DNA from: Corynebacterium aurimucosum ATCC 700975
GTDB lineage: Bacteria; Actinomycetota; Actinomycetes; Mycobacteriales; Mycobacteriaceae
Assembly: GCF_007672725.1 (NCBI RefSeq)
Contig: NZ_VDTC01000003.1
Coordinates: 175,245 to 239,244, forward strand
DNA length: 64,000 nt
Direction: 5' to 3'
Under the pieces are notes generated by a model, which was not told where the DNA came from, made no database searches, and worked only from the letters and a program-made list of their open reading frames with translations. Positions 8,712 to 19,761 of this stretch are shown in pieces. Each line of letters begins with the position of its first letter. Positions within the stretch are counted from its first letter, which is position 1. The translations under genes were made by a program, and so were the position numbers.

Positions 8712-8760
8712 CGCCCCCGTTACCTTCACACCCAGGAAGGAAAGACGGGGGCGTTACTCG
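8712..8760 (+). terminator. ilvBNC attenuator hairpin
   Basis: Arms CGCCCCCGT (8712-8720) and ACGGGGGCG (8745-8753) pair perfectly, and CCTTC (8723-8727) pairs with GAAGG (8736-8740) inside. The 3' flank TTACTCGTT is only weakly T-rich. It sits between the leader peptide stop and the ilvB start, as expected for an attenuator. Confidence 0.75.
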
Positions 8761-8807
8761 TTGGATGATCTCTTCACCACCCACCCCACTGAAGGAGCAC
8801 ATCAACC

Positions 8808-10640
8808 GTGACAGCTTCCACACCGCCACAGCGGGCGCCCGAGCGCATCACGGGCGCACACGCCATTGTCCGCACCCTCGAAGATCTCGGCACCGAGCTT
8901 GTCTTCGGCATTCCGGGTGGCGCCGTGCTTCCGCTGTACGACGCCCTCTTTGAATCCACGAAGCTGCGCCACGTGCTCACCCGCCACGAGCAGGGGGCCG
9001 GCCATGCAGCCGAAGGCTACGCCCAAGCATCCGGAAAGGTCGGCGTCATGATTGCTACCTCCGGCCCGGGTGCGACCAACCTGGTGACCCCGTTGGCTGA
9101 CGCCAACCTGGACTCGATTCCCGTCGTGGCAATCACGGGCCAGGTGGGCAGCTCCCTGCTGGGCACCGATGCCTTCCAAGAGGCTGATATCCGTGGCGTG
9201 ACGATGCCGATTACGAAGCACAACTTCATCGTCACCAAGGCAGAAGATATCCCCGGGGCGATCGCGGCCGCCTTCCATTTGGCCGCCACTGGGCGCCCTG
9301 GGCCTGTGCTCGTGGATATTCCGAAGGACGTGCAGAACGCTTATATGGAATATTCGGGCCCAAAGATGCCGGAGCTACCGGGGTACAAGCCCACGACTAC
9401 TCCGCATCCGCGCCAGATTACCCAGGCCGTTCAGCGCATTGCGCGCGCCGAGCGTCCGGTGCTCTACGTTGGCGGCGGCGTCATCAAGGCCGAGGCCTCC
9501 CGCGAGCTGCGCGAGTTCGCGGAGCTGACCGGAATCCCTGTGGTGACCACGCTCATGGCTCTCGGTGCCTTCCCGGATAATCACCCGCAGCACATGGGTA
9601 TGCCCGGCATGCACGGTACCGTTCCCGCGGTGGCGGCCCTGCAGCGCGCGGACCTTATCATCGCCGTGGGCGCACGCTTCGACGACCGCGTGACCGGTGA
9701 TACGGACACCTTTGCTCCCCACGCCGAGGTGATCCATGCCGACATTGACCCGGCGGAAATCGGCAAAATCCGCGAGGTGGCTGTTCCCATCGTGGGCGAT
9801 GCCCGCGAGGTGCTTTTGCGACTGACCAAGGCTTATGCCAATGATGCGGAGCTGGATGCCCCGCGAATTGGTCCGTGGATGGAGTATTTGGAGAACATGC
9901 AGCGCCGCTTCCCGCGCGGCTTTGAGCCGACGTCAGATGGCCTGCTCAACCCGCAAGAGGTGATCCAAAAACTCAGCTCCATCGTTGGCCCGGAGGCTAT
10001 CTACTGTGCGGGCGTGGGCCAGCACCAGATGTGGTCGGCGCAGTTCCTCGACTTTGAGCACCCCCGCAGCTGGATCAACTCCGGTGGCGCCGGCACGATG
10101 GGCTACGCCGTGCCCGCGGCGCTGGGGGCTAAGGCTGCCTGCCCGGAGCGAGAGGTCTGGGCTATCGATGGCGATGGCTGCTTCCAGATGACGAACCAGG
10201 AGCTGACCACCGCGGCCGTGGAAGGCTTTCCCATCAAGGTTGCCGTGATTAATAACGGCAACCTGGGCATGGTGCGCCAGTGGCAGACGCTCTTCTATGA
10301 CAACAAGTACTCCCACACCAAGCTGCGCGAGCACGACGAGTATGTACCGGACTTCGTCAAGCTCAGCGAAGCCTTGGGCTGCGAGTCCATTCGCGTCACC
10401 ACAGCAGAAGAGATCGGCCCCGCGATTGAGCGTGCGCGCTCAATTAATGACCGCCCAGTGGTTATTGACTTCATCGTGGGCCAGGATGCCCAGGTGTGGC
10501 CAATGATTGGTGGCGGTGCCTCCAATGAGGAGATCCAGTACGCCCTGGGCCTGCGCCCGCTGTTTGATGACAATGAGTCCGCGGCCGAGGAACCGGCCGA
10601 CATCCACGAATCTCTCGAGGAGGCCGAAAACAATGGCTAA
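8808..10640 (+). CDS. ilvB: Acetolactate synthase large subunit
   Basis: The 610-residue thiamine-diphosphate enzyme forms acetolactate and acetohydroxybutyrate, the first shared step of branched-chain amino acid synthesis. Visible features are [10 protein letters not shown], the catalytic-glutamate segment [15 protein letters not shown] (about residue 60), [14 protein letters not shown], the middle FAD/hinge domain, and the ThDP/Mg motif [12 protein letters not shown]...NNGN. The start is GTG 8808, which follows AAGGAG and leaves the usual disordered extension before RITGAHAIV. It overlaps ilvN by eight bases and is controlled by the upstream attenuator. Confidence 0.97.
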   Translation: MTASTPPQRAPERITGAHAIVRTLEDLGTELVFGIPGGAVLPLYDALFESTKLRHVLTRHEQGAGHAAEGYAQASGKVGVMIATSGPGATNLVTPLADANLDSIPVVAITGQVGSSLLGTDAFQEADIRGVTMPITKHNFIVTKAEDIPGAIAAAFHLAATGRPGPVLVDIPKDVQNAYMEYSGPKMPELPGYKPTTTPHPRQITQAVQRIARAERPVLYVGGGVIKAEASRELREFAELTGIPVVTTLMALGAFPDNHPQHMGMPGMHGTVPAVAALQRADLIIAVGARFDDRVTGDTDTFAPHAEVIHADIDPAEIGKIREVAVPIVGDAREVLLRLTKAYANDAELDAPRIGPWMEYLENMQRRFPRGFEPTSDGLLNPQEVIQKLSSIVGPEAIYCAGVGQHQMWSAQFLDFEHPRSWINSGGAGTMGYAVPAALGAKAACPEREVWAIDGDGCFQMTNQELTTAAVEGFPIKVAVINNGNLGMVRQWQTLFYDNKYSHTKLREHDEYVPDFVKLSEALGCESIRVTTAEEIGPAIERARSINDRPVVIDFIVGQDAQVWPMIGGGASNEEIQYALGLRPLFDDNESAAEEPADIHESLEEAENNG

Positions 10641-11148
10641 AGACGACATCACCCGACACATCCTCTCCGTTCGGGTTCAGGATATTGAGGGCATCATCTC
10701 CCGTGTGACCGGCATGTTCACCCGCCGCGGCTACAACCTCATCTCGTTGGTGTCTGCTCGGACCGAGACGGAAGGCATTAACCGTCTGACCATCGTCGTG
10801 GATGCCTCCGAGGTCATCATCGAGCAGGTGACGAAGCAGCTCAACAAAATCGTCCCGGTGCTCAAGGTGGTGGAGCTGGAGGAGGAAAACACGATTGCCC
10901 GCTCCATCATGCTGGTGAAGGTAGCCGCGGATAACTCTAACCGCCCTCAGGTGGTCGATGCAGTGAACATCTTCCGCGCACGCATCGTGGATGTGTCGCC
11001 GGAGTCCGTGGTCGTGGAGGCCACCGGTACCCCGGGCAAGCTGCAGGCGCTTCTCGACGTCCTCGAGCCCTTCGGTATCCGCGAGCTGGTGCAATCTGGC
11101 AACGTCGCACTGGGGCGCGGCCCGAAAGCAATGGCACCGACGAAATGA
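10633..11148 (+). CDS. ilvN: Acetolactate synthase small (regulatory) subunit
   Basis: The 171-residue protein has an N-terminal ACT domain ([30 protein letters not shown]) and a C-terminal dimerisation/ACT-like half. It binds valine for feedback inhibition and raises IlvB activity. The start ATG 10633 lies inside the end of ilvB, so the two are translationally coupled. Longer upstream starts in the same frame read through ilvB in the wrong frame and are not real. Confidence 0.96.
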   Translation: MAKDDITRHILSVRVQDIEGIISRVTGMFTRRGYNLISLVSARTETEGINRLTIVVDASEVIIEQVTKQLNKIVPVLKVVELEEENTIARSIMLVKVAADNSNRPQVVDAVNIFRARIVDVSPESVVVEATGTPGKLQALLDVLEPFGIRELVQSGNVALGRGPKAMAPTK

Positions 11149-11232
11149 AATCCCACAAGGTGGGCAAACTGTCCCAAGGTGTGATACAAATTCAATAGGC
11201 CGAGTCACTACTGGATGCGTAGTGCGAACTAA

Positions 11233-12270
<1,038 letters not shown>

Positions 12271-12287
12271 ACTGCGCTTCGACTAAA

Positions 12288-12325
12288 GAATCCCGTTGGC
12301 CATTGGTCAGCGGGATTTCCTTTTG
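12288..12325 (+). terminator. Terminator after ilvC
   Basis: The arms AATCCCGTTGGCC (12289-12301) and GGTCAGCGGGATT (12305-12317) form a 13-pair stem with two G-T wobbles and a three-base loop, followed by TCCTTTTG. Confidence 0.8.
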
Positions 12326-12382
12326 ATGTGATGTTCGCACATAAACGGGCATATTCCCACATTTAGTTGTAGGCTCGGGGCC

Positions 12383-14176
12383 ATGGGTTTCTCTACGCCA
12401 AGCTATGACCTTAATGACCTTTTCGCTCGCATCGATCGCGGTGATATTCAGCTGCCCGATTTCCAGCGCTCCTATGCCTGGGATGAAGACCGAATTCGAT
12501 CGCTGATCGTCACCGTCCTGCGCGGCTACCCGCTCGGTGCATTCATGGCCTTGGATACCCGCAATGAAGCCATGCGCTTTCGGCCACGACCTCTCGCGGG
12601 CGCGCCTAACACTGGGGTGAACCCCGGCCTGCTCCTGCTCGATGGGCAACAGAGGCTCACCACCCTGTATCACTGCTTCCGCGGTGAGGGCTTTGTGGAT
12701 ACCACCGATTTCCGCTCCAAGAAAGTCTCCCGCAAGTACTTCGTGGACCTGCGCAAAGCTACCTCCGAGGACATCATGCCGGATGAAGCTGTCTTCGCCA
12801 TCAACCAGCACGGCGAACTGCGCTCCCACTTCGCGCCGGACATCGAGGGCACCTTGGATAGTCGCGAGGCCGCAGTGCAGGCGTGCTGCATCCCGGTTTC
12901 GGCGTTGCTGAGTGAGGAAGGCACCAGCATGCTCTTCGAGCTCGCCGCTGCCAACGATGGCGCCACCCGTGACGTCGTCGCTGCCTTCAATAACCGGATT
13001 CTACGGCCCCTGTCCGGCTACACGGTGCCGATGATTCGCCTCTCCCGCGAGACGGCGAGCTCGGGAATTGGCTCCATTTTCGCTCAGGCCAACTCGGCCG
13101 GTTTGCAGATGGACGTCTTCGATCTCCTGACGGCTGTCTTTGCCTCTGAAGATCCGGACTTTCACCTGGCGGAGGATTGGGCAGGCGTCGAGAAGCAGCT
13201 GCGTGCCTTCCCTGCGCTCGACGGCATCGGCCGCAACGAGTTCCTTTCGGCAGTATCGCTGCTGGTGTCCGGGGAGAAGGGGAACGCTGGCGGCCAGCGC
13301 GAAGATATCTTGCAGCTGTCACTGAATGAGTACCGCAAGGCCTCGCAAACCCTGGTGATTACTTTCCGTGAGGTCGCTGAGTTCTTGGCCGAGCGCTGCA
13401 TTCTCTCCCTTGAGCAGGTGCCTTATTCCGAGCAGATCATTCCGCTGGCTGTCATCCTTGCGCGCCTGGCAGATAAGAAGGGCGTGCTGTCCAGCCAGGA
13501 CGCATGGGACCGCCTCAACCAGTGGTTCTGGAGCGGCGTCTTTGGTGAGCTTTATGGCTCTTCTGCAGTGAGGCTGCGCGCTGCGCGTGATGTCGATGAG
13601 GTCACCGCTTGGGTCGCGGGTGAGACCGAGGATGTCCCGAAGACTGTGCGCGATGCCTCCTTCCGCGAGTCCCGCTTGTTGTCTGTGGGGGAGCACGACG
13701 GGGTGTGGCACGGCCTCTATGCTCTGCTCATGGCACGCGGCGCGAAGGACTGGCGTACCGGCCGCCCGTTCAACCGCCACAGCTTCGAGGAGCTGCAACC
13801 AGGCTTCTTCCCGGTCTTCCCGCTTCGTTGGTGTGAGCGCCACGGCGTCAGCGGTGTACTGGCTAATTCCGTGCTCAACCGCACGCCGATGGGCAAGCGC
13901 ACCGAGGTTGTCCTCGACGGGCACTCGCCGGAGCGCTACCTGCCGCGCGTGCAGTCGAAGTCGATTATGGAAGACGCCGAGTTCGACAGCGTGCTGGCCT
14001 CCCATGACTTAGAGCCGGAGCTGCTGACCGCGAAGACTGCGCATCAGTTCTTCGCCGATCGCCGCGAGCGCTTCGTGGGCATCGTTGAGTACGCGCTCAA
14101 CAAGAAGGTTGTGCGCGACGTGGATGAGGCGAACCTTTCCGGCGGCGAAGAGGGCCCGCAGGCCTTTGCACGTTAA
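12383..14176 (+). CDS. DUF262 (ParB/GmrSD-like) protein with degenerate HNH region
   Basis: The 597-residue protein opens with a DUF262 domain: LPDFQRSYAW (residues 24-33) and the diagnostic DGQQRLTTLY (87-96), the fold used by GmrS/DndB-like modification-dependent restriction proteins. A long helical middle follows. Near the C-terminus, FFPVFPLRWCERHG...ANSVLNRTP...SPERYLPR resembles the DUF1524 HNH end of GmrD, but the HHIFP histidines are replaced (FFPVFP, 475-480), so nuclease activity is doubtful. TAGGCT (12370-12375) gives a leaderless start. No methylase or partner gene is adjacent; a solitary defence or regulatory protein is possible. Confidence 0.72.
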   Translation: MGFSTPSYDLNDLFARIDRGDIQLPDFQRSYAWDEDRIRSLIVTVLRGYPLGAFMALDTRNEAMRFRPRPLAGAPNTGVNPGLLLLDGQQRLTTLYHCFRGEGFVDTTDFRSKKVSRKYFVDLRKATSEDIMPDEAVFAINQHGELRSHFAPDIEGTLDSREAAVQACCIPVSALLSEEGTSMLFELAAANDGATRDVVAAFNNRILRPLSGYTVPMIRLSRETASSGIGSIFAQANSAGLQMDVFDLLTAVFASEDPDFHLAEDWAGVEKQLRAFPALDGIGRNEFLSAVSLLVSGEKGNAGGQREDILQLSLNEYRKASQTLVITFREVAEFLAERCILSLEQVPYSEQIIPLAVILARLADKKGVLSSQDAWDRLNQWFWSGVFGELYGSSAVRLRAARDVDEVTAWVAGETEDVPKTVRDASFRESRLLSVGEHDGVWHGLYALLMARGAKDWRTGRPFNRHSFEELQPGFFPVFPLRWCERHGVSGVLANSVLNRTPMGKRTEVVLDGHSPERYLPRVQSKSIMEDAEFDSVLASHDLEPELLTAKTAHQFFADRRERFVGIVEYALNKKVVRDVDEANLSGGEEGPQAFAR

Positions 14177-14177
14177 G

Positions 14178-15089
14178 GTGTCGTCGCCGGGCGCGCTGCG
14201 GGCCGTGCCTGTAGCGCTGCTGCTGGGCATGAGCGCGCTTGCGGCCGTGGGCTGCTCCTCGCTTGGGCGCGGTGAGCCAATCCTGACGCAGGACATCACC
14301 GCCCGCCCTGAGGTGGAGATTGACCTAGCCCGCGCGAGCGAAGAAAACCGTCTGCGGCTCATCGACCCGCAATTCGCCAACGAGGTTACGGTGGTTGAGG
14401 ACCGCTGGGGAATTGACTCCGCGCGCTTGTTCTTCAAGGAAAGCAATACGCTGATCTTGGCCGAAGACTCAGATGCCGCTGCCCTGCGGGCCGCGACGCT
14501 GAGCGTATCGCAGCGCGTGCCAATGGTGACCTACGATTCATCGATTCGCCCGCAGATCTCGCAGCTGCTCACCGACCTTGACGTTGACCAGATCCTCGTC
14601 ATCGGGGACGTCCCATGGGCTAGCCATAATGGCGAACGCGAAGTGGTCCACGATCCGGGAAACACCAAGGCGCTGGGGGAGTACACCGCATTCCGCTTTG
14701 ATTCCAAGGTGGTGGTGAATCGCGAACGCATGGTGGACAGCATCACGCGCTTGGATTCCTCGACCAAGACGGAGTTGAAGGCCGCGTGGGAACCCCTGCC
14801 GCAGCACCTTACTAAGGAAAAGATGCCAGCGATTCCTGCCCAGGCGCGCCGTGATGCGCAGATGGCACCGGTGATCGTGGCGACGAAGGACAGCCCTTTA
14901 GCAAACGTGGTGAACGCCACTGCGTATGGCGGTACGGTGTTCGTGATGGCGCAACCAGATCCGACGGCGACGAAAGCCGGCGCGGCGATTACTGCGGGGT
15001 TGGCAGATGGGCCCATCGTGGCCCTCGGGCCGGAATTCGGTTCAGTGACAGAATTCACGCATAAAATGGCTCAGGGCTGGAAAGAATAA
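14178..15089 (+). CDS. Putative secreted lipoprotein
   Basis: From GTG 14178 the 303-residue product is VSSPGALRAVPVALLLGMSALAAVGC, a signal peptide with lipobox AVGC. The mature part has an alpha/beta pattern with repeated VPMVTYD, DQILVIGD, APVIVATKDSPLANV and DGPIVALGPEFG segments, like tandem Rossmann-type units. I recognise no catalytic motif. The frame opens further upstream inside the DUF262 gene, but the signal peptide fixes the start just one base after that gene's stop, so the two are probably cotranscribed. Confidence 0.65.
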   Translation: MSSPGALRAVPVALLLGMSALAAVGCSSLGRGEPILTQDITARPEVEIDLARASEENRLRLIDPQFANEVTVVEDRWGIDSARLFFKESNTLILAEDSDAAALRAATLSVSQRVPMVTYDSSIRPQISQLLTDLDVDQILVIGDVPWASHNGEREVVHDPGNTKALGEYTAFRFDSKVVVNRERMVDSITRLDSSTKTELKAAWEPLPQHLTKEKMPAIPAQARRDAQMAPVIVATKDSPLANVVNATAYGGTVFVMAQPDPTATKAGAAITAGLADGPIVALGPEFGSVTEFTHKMAQGWKE

Positions 15090-15133
15090 ACTACACTTCT
15101 CGGCATCCACATTTCAGACTAGTGAAGGAAGTT

Positions 15134-16720
15134 ATGTCGAAGCCGGTCGTACTTATCGCCGATAAGCTTGCAGAATCCACCGTCGATGCTCTCGGGGACA
15201 CAGTTGAGGTCCGCTGGGTCGATGGCCCCAATCGCGCGGAGCTGCTTGCCGCGGTGCCGGAGGCAGACGCCCTCCTCGTCCGCTCCGCCACGACCGTGGA
15301 CGCGGAGGTGTTGACCGCAGCGAAGAACCTGAAGATTGTGGGGCGTGCCGGCGTCGGCTTGGACAACGTCGATATCCCCGCTGCCACCGAGCGTGGCATC
15401 ATGGTCGTTAACGCGCCGACCTCTAATATCCACTCCGCCTGCGAGCAGGCCATCGCACTGCTTCTCGCCACCGCGCGCCAGGTTCCGGCGGCGGATCAGT
15501 CGCTGCGCCAAGGTGAGTGGAAGCGTTCCTCCTTCAAGGGCGTTGAGGTATACGGCAAGACCATCGGCATCGTGGGTTTCGGTCACATCGGCCAGCTCTT
15601 TGCCCAGCGCCTGCTGGCATTTGAAACCACCGTCATTGCGCACGACCCTTATGCCAACCCGGCTCGCGCAGCAGCGCTGGGTGTGGAGCTGGTGAGCCTC
15701 GAAGAGCTTATGTCCCGCTCTGACTTCGTGACCATTCACCTGCCCAAGACCCCGGAGACTGCCGGCATGTTTGACGCCGAGCTCCTGGCTAAGGCCAAGA
15801 AGGGGCAGATCATTATCAACGCTGCCCGCGGCGGCTTGGTCGATGAGGCAGCCTTGGTTGCCTCGATCAAGTCCGGTCACCACCGCGGCGCTGGCTTCGA
15901 TGTTTATGCCTCCGAGCCGTGCACGGATTCCCCGCTCTTTGAGCTTCCGCAGGTGACCGTCTCCCCGCACCTTGGTGCGTCCACTGTGGAGGCGCAGGAC
16001 CGCGCGGGAACCGACGTGGCTGCCTCCGTGCTCAAGGCGCTGGCCGGCGAATTTGTTGCCGATGCCGTCAACGTCGAAGGCGGCCGGGTCGGCGAAGAGG
16101 TTGCCGGCTGGTTGGATCTGACCCGCAAGCTCGGCCTCGTCGCAGGCAACCTGTTGGACGCTGCGCCGGTTGCCGTCGAGGTGGAGGCGTGTGGCGAGCT
16201 GGCCAACGAGGATGTTTCGGCTCTCGGTTTGTCCGCCGTTCGCGGGCTGTTTTCTGGCGTGGTCTCGGAGACCGTTACTTTTGTGAACGCGATGCAGATT
16301 GCTGAAAGCCGTGGCGTGACCGTGGACGTCAAGACCAACGTGGAATCGAAGGGGCACCGCTCCTCCGTGAGGGTCAAGGTTATCGGCCCCGACGGCTTGG
16401 TATCGCAGCTTACTGGTGCCCTGACGGGCATCGACGGCGTTGAGAAGATTATCCGCATCAATGGCCGTGGCGTCGACATGCGCGCTACGGGCCGCAACCT
16501 CTTCTTCTCCTACAAGGATGCCCCGGGTGCCTTGGGCACTGTGGGCACGAAGCTGGGCGCTGCCGGCATCAACATCGTGGCGGCTGCATTGACCCAGGGC
16601 AAGGATGCCTCCGGTGCGGTCCTCATCTTGCGCGTCGAGCGTGAGGTGCCGGAGGAGCTTGTCGAGGAAATCAACGCGGCGCTGGGTGCTACCTGCCGCC
16701 AGCTTGATTTGGATGCCTAG
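15134..16720 (+). CDS. serA: D-3-phosphoglycerate dehydrogenase (long, ACT-containing type)
   Basis: The 528-residue enzyme makes 3-phosphohydroxypyruvate, the first step of serine synthesis. It has a catalytic/NAD domain (VGRAGVGLDNVDIPAA, GKTIGIVGFGHIGQ near residue 145, INAARGGLVDEAAL, HLGASTVEAQDRAG), an intervening domain, and a C-terminal ACT domain (SYKDAPGALGTVGTKLGAAGINI). This is the long mycobacterial/corynebacterial type. ATG 15134 is chosen over GTG 15122 because GAAGGAAG ends three bases upstream of it. Confidence 0.96.
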   Translation: MSKPVVLIADKLAESTVDALGDTVEVRWVDGPNRAELLAAVPEADALLVRSATTVDAEVLTAAKNLKIVGRAGVGLDNVDIPAATERGIMVVNAPTSNIHSACEQAIALLLATARQVPAADQSLRQGEWKRSSFKGVEVYGKTIGIVGFGHIGQLFAQRLLAFETTVIAHDPYANPARAAALGVELVSLEELMSRSDFVTIHLPKTPETAGMFDAELLAKAKKGQIIINAARGGLVDEAALVASIKSGHHRGAGFDVYASEPCTDSPLFELPQVTVSPHLGASTVEAQDRAGTDVAASVLKALAGEFVADAVNVEGGRVGEEVAGWLDLTRKLGLVAGNLLDAAPVAVEVEACGELANEDVSALGLSAVRGLFSGVVSETVTFVNAMQIAESRGVTVDVKTNVESKGHRSSVRVKVIGPDGLVSQLTGALTGIDGVEKIIRINGRGVDMRATGRNLFFSYKDAPGALGTVGTKLGAAGINIVAAALTQGKDASGAVLILRVEREVPEELVEEINAALGATCRQLDLDA

Positions 16721-16747
16721 TCTGGACAGCTGACCCTTTCATCCCAG

Positions 16748-16786
16748 CCCCCGTGAAGGACCGAGAGCGGTTCTTTGTGGGGGTTT
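16748..16786 (+). terminator. Terminator between serA and leuB
   Basis: Arms 16748-16762 (CCCCCGTGAAGGACC) and 16769-16783 (GGTTCTTTGTGGGGG) form a complete 15-pair stem with several G-T wobbles and a six-base loop. TTTCG follows. It separates serA from the leuB promoter. Confidence 0.75.
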
Positions 16787-16815
16787 CGCCGCCCTAAGGG
16801 CAGAGGGGGTGGTAC

Positions 16816-16840
16816 TCTCACAAGTATCCAATATGTGAGA
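16816..16840. promoter_or_regulatory. Inverted repeat in leuB promoter, possible LtbR site
   Basis: TCTCACA (16816-16822) and TGTGAGA (16834-16840) are exact inverted arms 11 bases apart, just before the Shine-Dalgarno AAAGGAA. In C. glutamicum the IclR-type LtbR represses leuB and leuCD, and ltbR is at 37457-38170 here. The assignment is by position, not a verified consensus match. Confidence 0.45.
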
Positions 16841-16855
16841 AAGGAATCCCACAAC

Positions 16856-17875
16856 ATGAAACTGGCAGTGATTGGCGGCGATGGAATCGGTCCCGAGGTA
16901 ACCGCGGAGGCACTCAAGGTCCTGCGCGCGGTACGCCACGACGTCGAGGTGACGGACTATGACCTCGGCGCCCGACGCTACCTGCGCAACGGGGAGCTGC
17001 TTACCGACGCCGACCTGGCATCCCTGCGCGAGCACGACGCCATCCTTCTCGGAGCCATTGGTGCGCCCGGTGAGGTTCCGCCCGGCGTACTTGAGCGCGG
17101 CTTGCTGCTGAAGATGCGTTTCGCCCTGGATCATCACGTCAACCTGCGCCCCTCCAAGCTGTACCCGACGTCCACCTCCCCGCTGGCGAACCCGGGCGAT
17201 ATCGACTTCGTCGTCGTCCGTGAGGGCACCGAAGGTCTGTATTGTGGAAACGGCGGCACGCTGCGCGAAGGCACTGAGCACGAGGTGGCCTCGGAAGTTT
17301 CCCAGAACACGCGCTTCGGCGTTGAACGCGTTGTGCGAGATGCCTTCCAGCGCGCAATGGGCCGCCGCAAGCACGTGACTTTGGTGCACAAGACCAATGT
17401 CCTTGTTAATGCCGGTGGCCTCTGGCAGCGCACGGTGGACGAGGTGGCGAAGGAATTTCCCGAGGTCACCGTAGATTACAACCACATCGATGCCGCAACG
17501 ATTTACATGGTCACCGACCCAGCGCGCTATGACGTCATTGTGACCGACAACCTCTTTGGCGACATTCTGACCGACTTGGCGGGTGCCGTGACCGGTGGTA
17601 TTGGTCTGGCTGCCTCGGGCAATATCGACGCCTCCGGAGCTAACCCCTCCATGTTCGAGCCGGTCCACGGCTCTGCCCCGGATATCGCGGGCAAGGGCAT
17701 CGCGGATCCCACTGCGGCTATCCTGTCGGCGGCCATGCTGTTGCGCCACCTCGGTGATGAGGAGAACGCCGTGCGCATCGAGGACGCCGTGGCTGCCGAC
17801 GTCTCCTCCCGCGGCGACGCCCCGGCGCACACTACCGAAATTGGTGATCGAATCACCTCCGCGCTGCGCGCCTAG
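16856..17875 (+). CDS. leuB: 3-isopropylmalate dehydrogenase
   Basis: The 339-residue enzyme oxidatively decarboxylates 3-isopropylmalate in leucine synthesis. [20 protein letters not shown], the substrate-contact segment [18 protein letters not shown], the metal-binding [20 protein letters not shown] and the NAD region [18 protein letters not shown] are all present. ATG 16856 follows AAAGGAATCC; the longer frame runs through the promoter and is rejected. The partner genes leuC and leuD are 21 kb downstream. Confidence 0.96.
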   Translation: MKLAVIGGDGIGPEVTAEALKVLRAVRHDVEVTDYDLGARRYLRNGELLTDADLASLREHDAILLGAIGAPGEVPPGVLERGLLLKMRFALDHHVNLRPSKLYPTSTSPLANPGDIDFVVVREGTEGLYCGNGGTLREGTEHEVASEVSQNTRFGVERVVRDAFQRAMGRRKHVTLVHKTNVLVNAGGLWQRTVDEVAKEFPEVTVDYNHIDAATIYMVTDPARYDVIVTDNLFGDILTDLAGAVTGGIGLAASGNIDASGANPSMFEPVHGSAPDIAGKGIADPTAAILSAAMLLRHLGDEENAVRIEDAVAADVSSRGDAPAHTTEIGDRITSALRA

Positions 17876-17892
17876 CCCTGTATGGTTGGCGC

Positions 17893-19761
17893 ATGAGCGT
17901 CGAAATAGACGAGGTCACCAGCTTCCTGGCCAAGAATGAGCCTTTCTCCCACCTGCCGGAGGAAGAGCTTAACGCGCTGTCCTCACGGTTGAGCATGATC
18001 TACCTGCGCCGAGGGGATATCCCCATCAAGTTGGGGGAAGTAAATTTCAACCTCCACATCATCCGCACCGGCGCGATTGATGTGCTGGGGGAGGACGGCA
18101 TGCTGCTAGACCGCCGCGAATCCGGCCTCACCTTTGGCTATTCCACGCTGCAGGGTGAGCCGTACTCCGCTTATGAGATGGTCGCGGTAGAGGACAGCCT
18201 CGTCTTCACCCTGGCGCAGGAGGACTTCACCGAGTTGTCCCGCCGCAACCCCGACATTGCGCGTTTCTTTTCAGCGCAGTCTCGCCGGATCCGCGCCGCA
18301 GCACGCGAGCTGTCTGAATCCACTTCGACCGACGTTTTACGCACGCCGCTGCGAGAGCTCACTCGTACCGACATATTGACTGCGCCGGCTGCCACCACCA
18401 TCCGTGAAGCCGCGATGCTGATGACGGACCGCGGCGTGTCCTCACTGCTCGTTGTTACACCGGGTTCAGGTTCAGCCAAGCGTCTTGCCGGCATTGTGAC
18501 CGACCGTGATCTGCGCACCCGCGTGCTCGCCGCGGAGCGTGACCCTGCTGAATCGGTGGAGGAGATCATGACGCCTCAGCCCCTCACGGTATCGGCAGAT
18601 GCCCCCGCTATGGAGGCTCTGCTGCACATGGCGGAGCGCGGAATCCACCACCTGCCGGTGGTTAAAGAAGGCACCCTGCAGGGGATTGTTACGCAGTCGG
18701 ACGTTACCCGGCTGCTGCACAATGATCCGGTCTACCTTGCGGCGGATCTTTCACGGCGCTCCAGTGTTGCGGAGCTGAATGGTGCCTTCAACGAGGCCAC
18801 GCGCCTGGCCGGGCGCTTCGTGGAACGTGGCTCGACACCGGCGGAAGCCTCGAGCTTGGTCACGCTTGCCGCCGATGCTGTGGCACGGCGCCTGTGTACG
18901 CTCGCGGAGGAGGAACTTGGTCCTCCGCCTGTGGAGTATGCCTTCGTGGCCGTGGGGTCGCAGGGGCGGCGCGAGATGGCGCTGGCCTCGGATCAGGATA
19001 ATGCGCTCGTCCTCGCGGATGATTATGATGCCAGCGCGCACGGCGAGTATTTCGCACGGTTTAGTACCTTCGTGTGCCAGGGCCTTGCCGCCGCCGGTCA
19101 GGCTCTGTGCCCAGGTGACATGATGGCCATGAACGCCGAGTGGCGGATGACGCGCTCCCAATGGATCGACACCTTCCGCAAATGGATCCGGGACCCCCAA
19201 CCGGAGGCGCTGCTCAACGCCCAGATTTTCTTCGACTTCCGCGTGCTCTACGGAAGCGAGGAGCTGGCCCGTGAGGTCCACACTGCCGCCGTGGAGATGG
19301 GCAAGGGCGCGACGCGCCTGCACGCTCACCTGGCTAGCCTGGCCGCGCGCCGCGAGCCGCCACTGACGCTCTTCCGCGGACTCGTGGTGGAGCGCGATGG
19401 CGACTATGCACATACCCTCGACATCAAAAAGGGAGGTACCGCGGGTATTGTCCAGATGGCCCGGCTCTTTGCCTTAGCATCCGGCTCCACGGTTGTGGAC
19501 ACCCGCCAGCGCCTAAGCGAAGCCGCCGGGAACGCGGTGAGCCGCCGCGGTGCACAGGAGCTTCTCGACGCCTTCGACTACCTCCGATCCCTTTCCTTCG
19601 AGCACCAGGCCCGACAGTTGCGGGAAGGGCACAAGCCGGATTACCACATTGACCCCAAGAGCTTGGGGCGGATGGATCGCGAGCACCTGCGCGATGCTTT
19701 CCGTGCGATCAAATCCATGCAGAACGCGCTTGCCACCAAGTACCCGGTGAGGAGTATCTAG
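17893..19761 (+). CDS. cNMP-binding/CBS/DUF294 nucleotidyltransferase-like regulator
   Basis: The 622-residue cytoplasmic protein has, in order, a cyclic-nucleotide-binding-like domain (residues about 10-135), two CBS domains (about 155-215 and 222-275), a DUF294 nucleotidyltransferase-like domain with GSQGRREM at 355-362 and the acidic pair DQD at 367-369, and a C-terminal helical DUF294_C domain (about 460-605). The family is thought to sense nucleotides and modify or signal to a partner; the reaction is not known to me. TATGGT at 17881-17886 gives a leaderless start. The exonuclease gene starts on the base after its stop. Confidence 0.88.
   Translation: MSVEIDEVTSFLAKNEPFSHLPEEELNALSSRLSMIYLRRGDIPIKLGEVNFNLHIIRTGAIDVLGEDGMLLDRRESGLTFGYSTLQGEPYSAYEMVAVEDSLVFTLAQEDFTELSRRNPDIARFFSAQSRRIRAAARELSESTSTDVLRTPLRELTRTDILTAPAATTIREAAMLMTDRGVSSLLVVTPGSGSAKRLAGIVTDRDLRTRVLAAERDPAESVEEIMTPQPLTVSADAPAMEALLHMAERGIHHLPVVKEGTLQGIVTQSDVTRLLHNDPVYLAADLSRRSSVAELNGAFNEATRLAGRFVERGSTPAEASSLVTLAADAVARRLCTLAEEELGPPPVEYAFVAVGSQGRREMALASDQDNALVLADDYDASAHGEYFARFSTFVCQGLAAAGQALCPGDMMAMNAEWRMTRSQWIDTFRKWIRDPQPEALLNAQIFFDFRVLYGSEELAREVHTAAVEMGKGATRLHAHLASLAARREPPLTLFRGLVVERDGDYAHTLDIKKGGTAGIVQMARLFALASGSTVVDTRQRLSEAAGNAVSRRGAQELLDAFDYLRSLSFEHQARQLREGHKPDYHIDPKSLGRMDREHLRDAFRAIKSMQNALATKYPVRSI

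Noticed and set aside
15119..16357. 412-codon minus-strand frame within serA
   Set aside because: A long antisense frame is common in GC-rich codons; the plus strand encodes an intact SerA.
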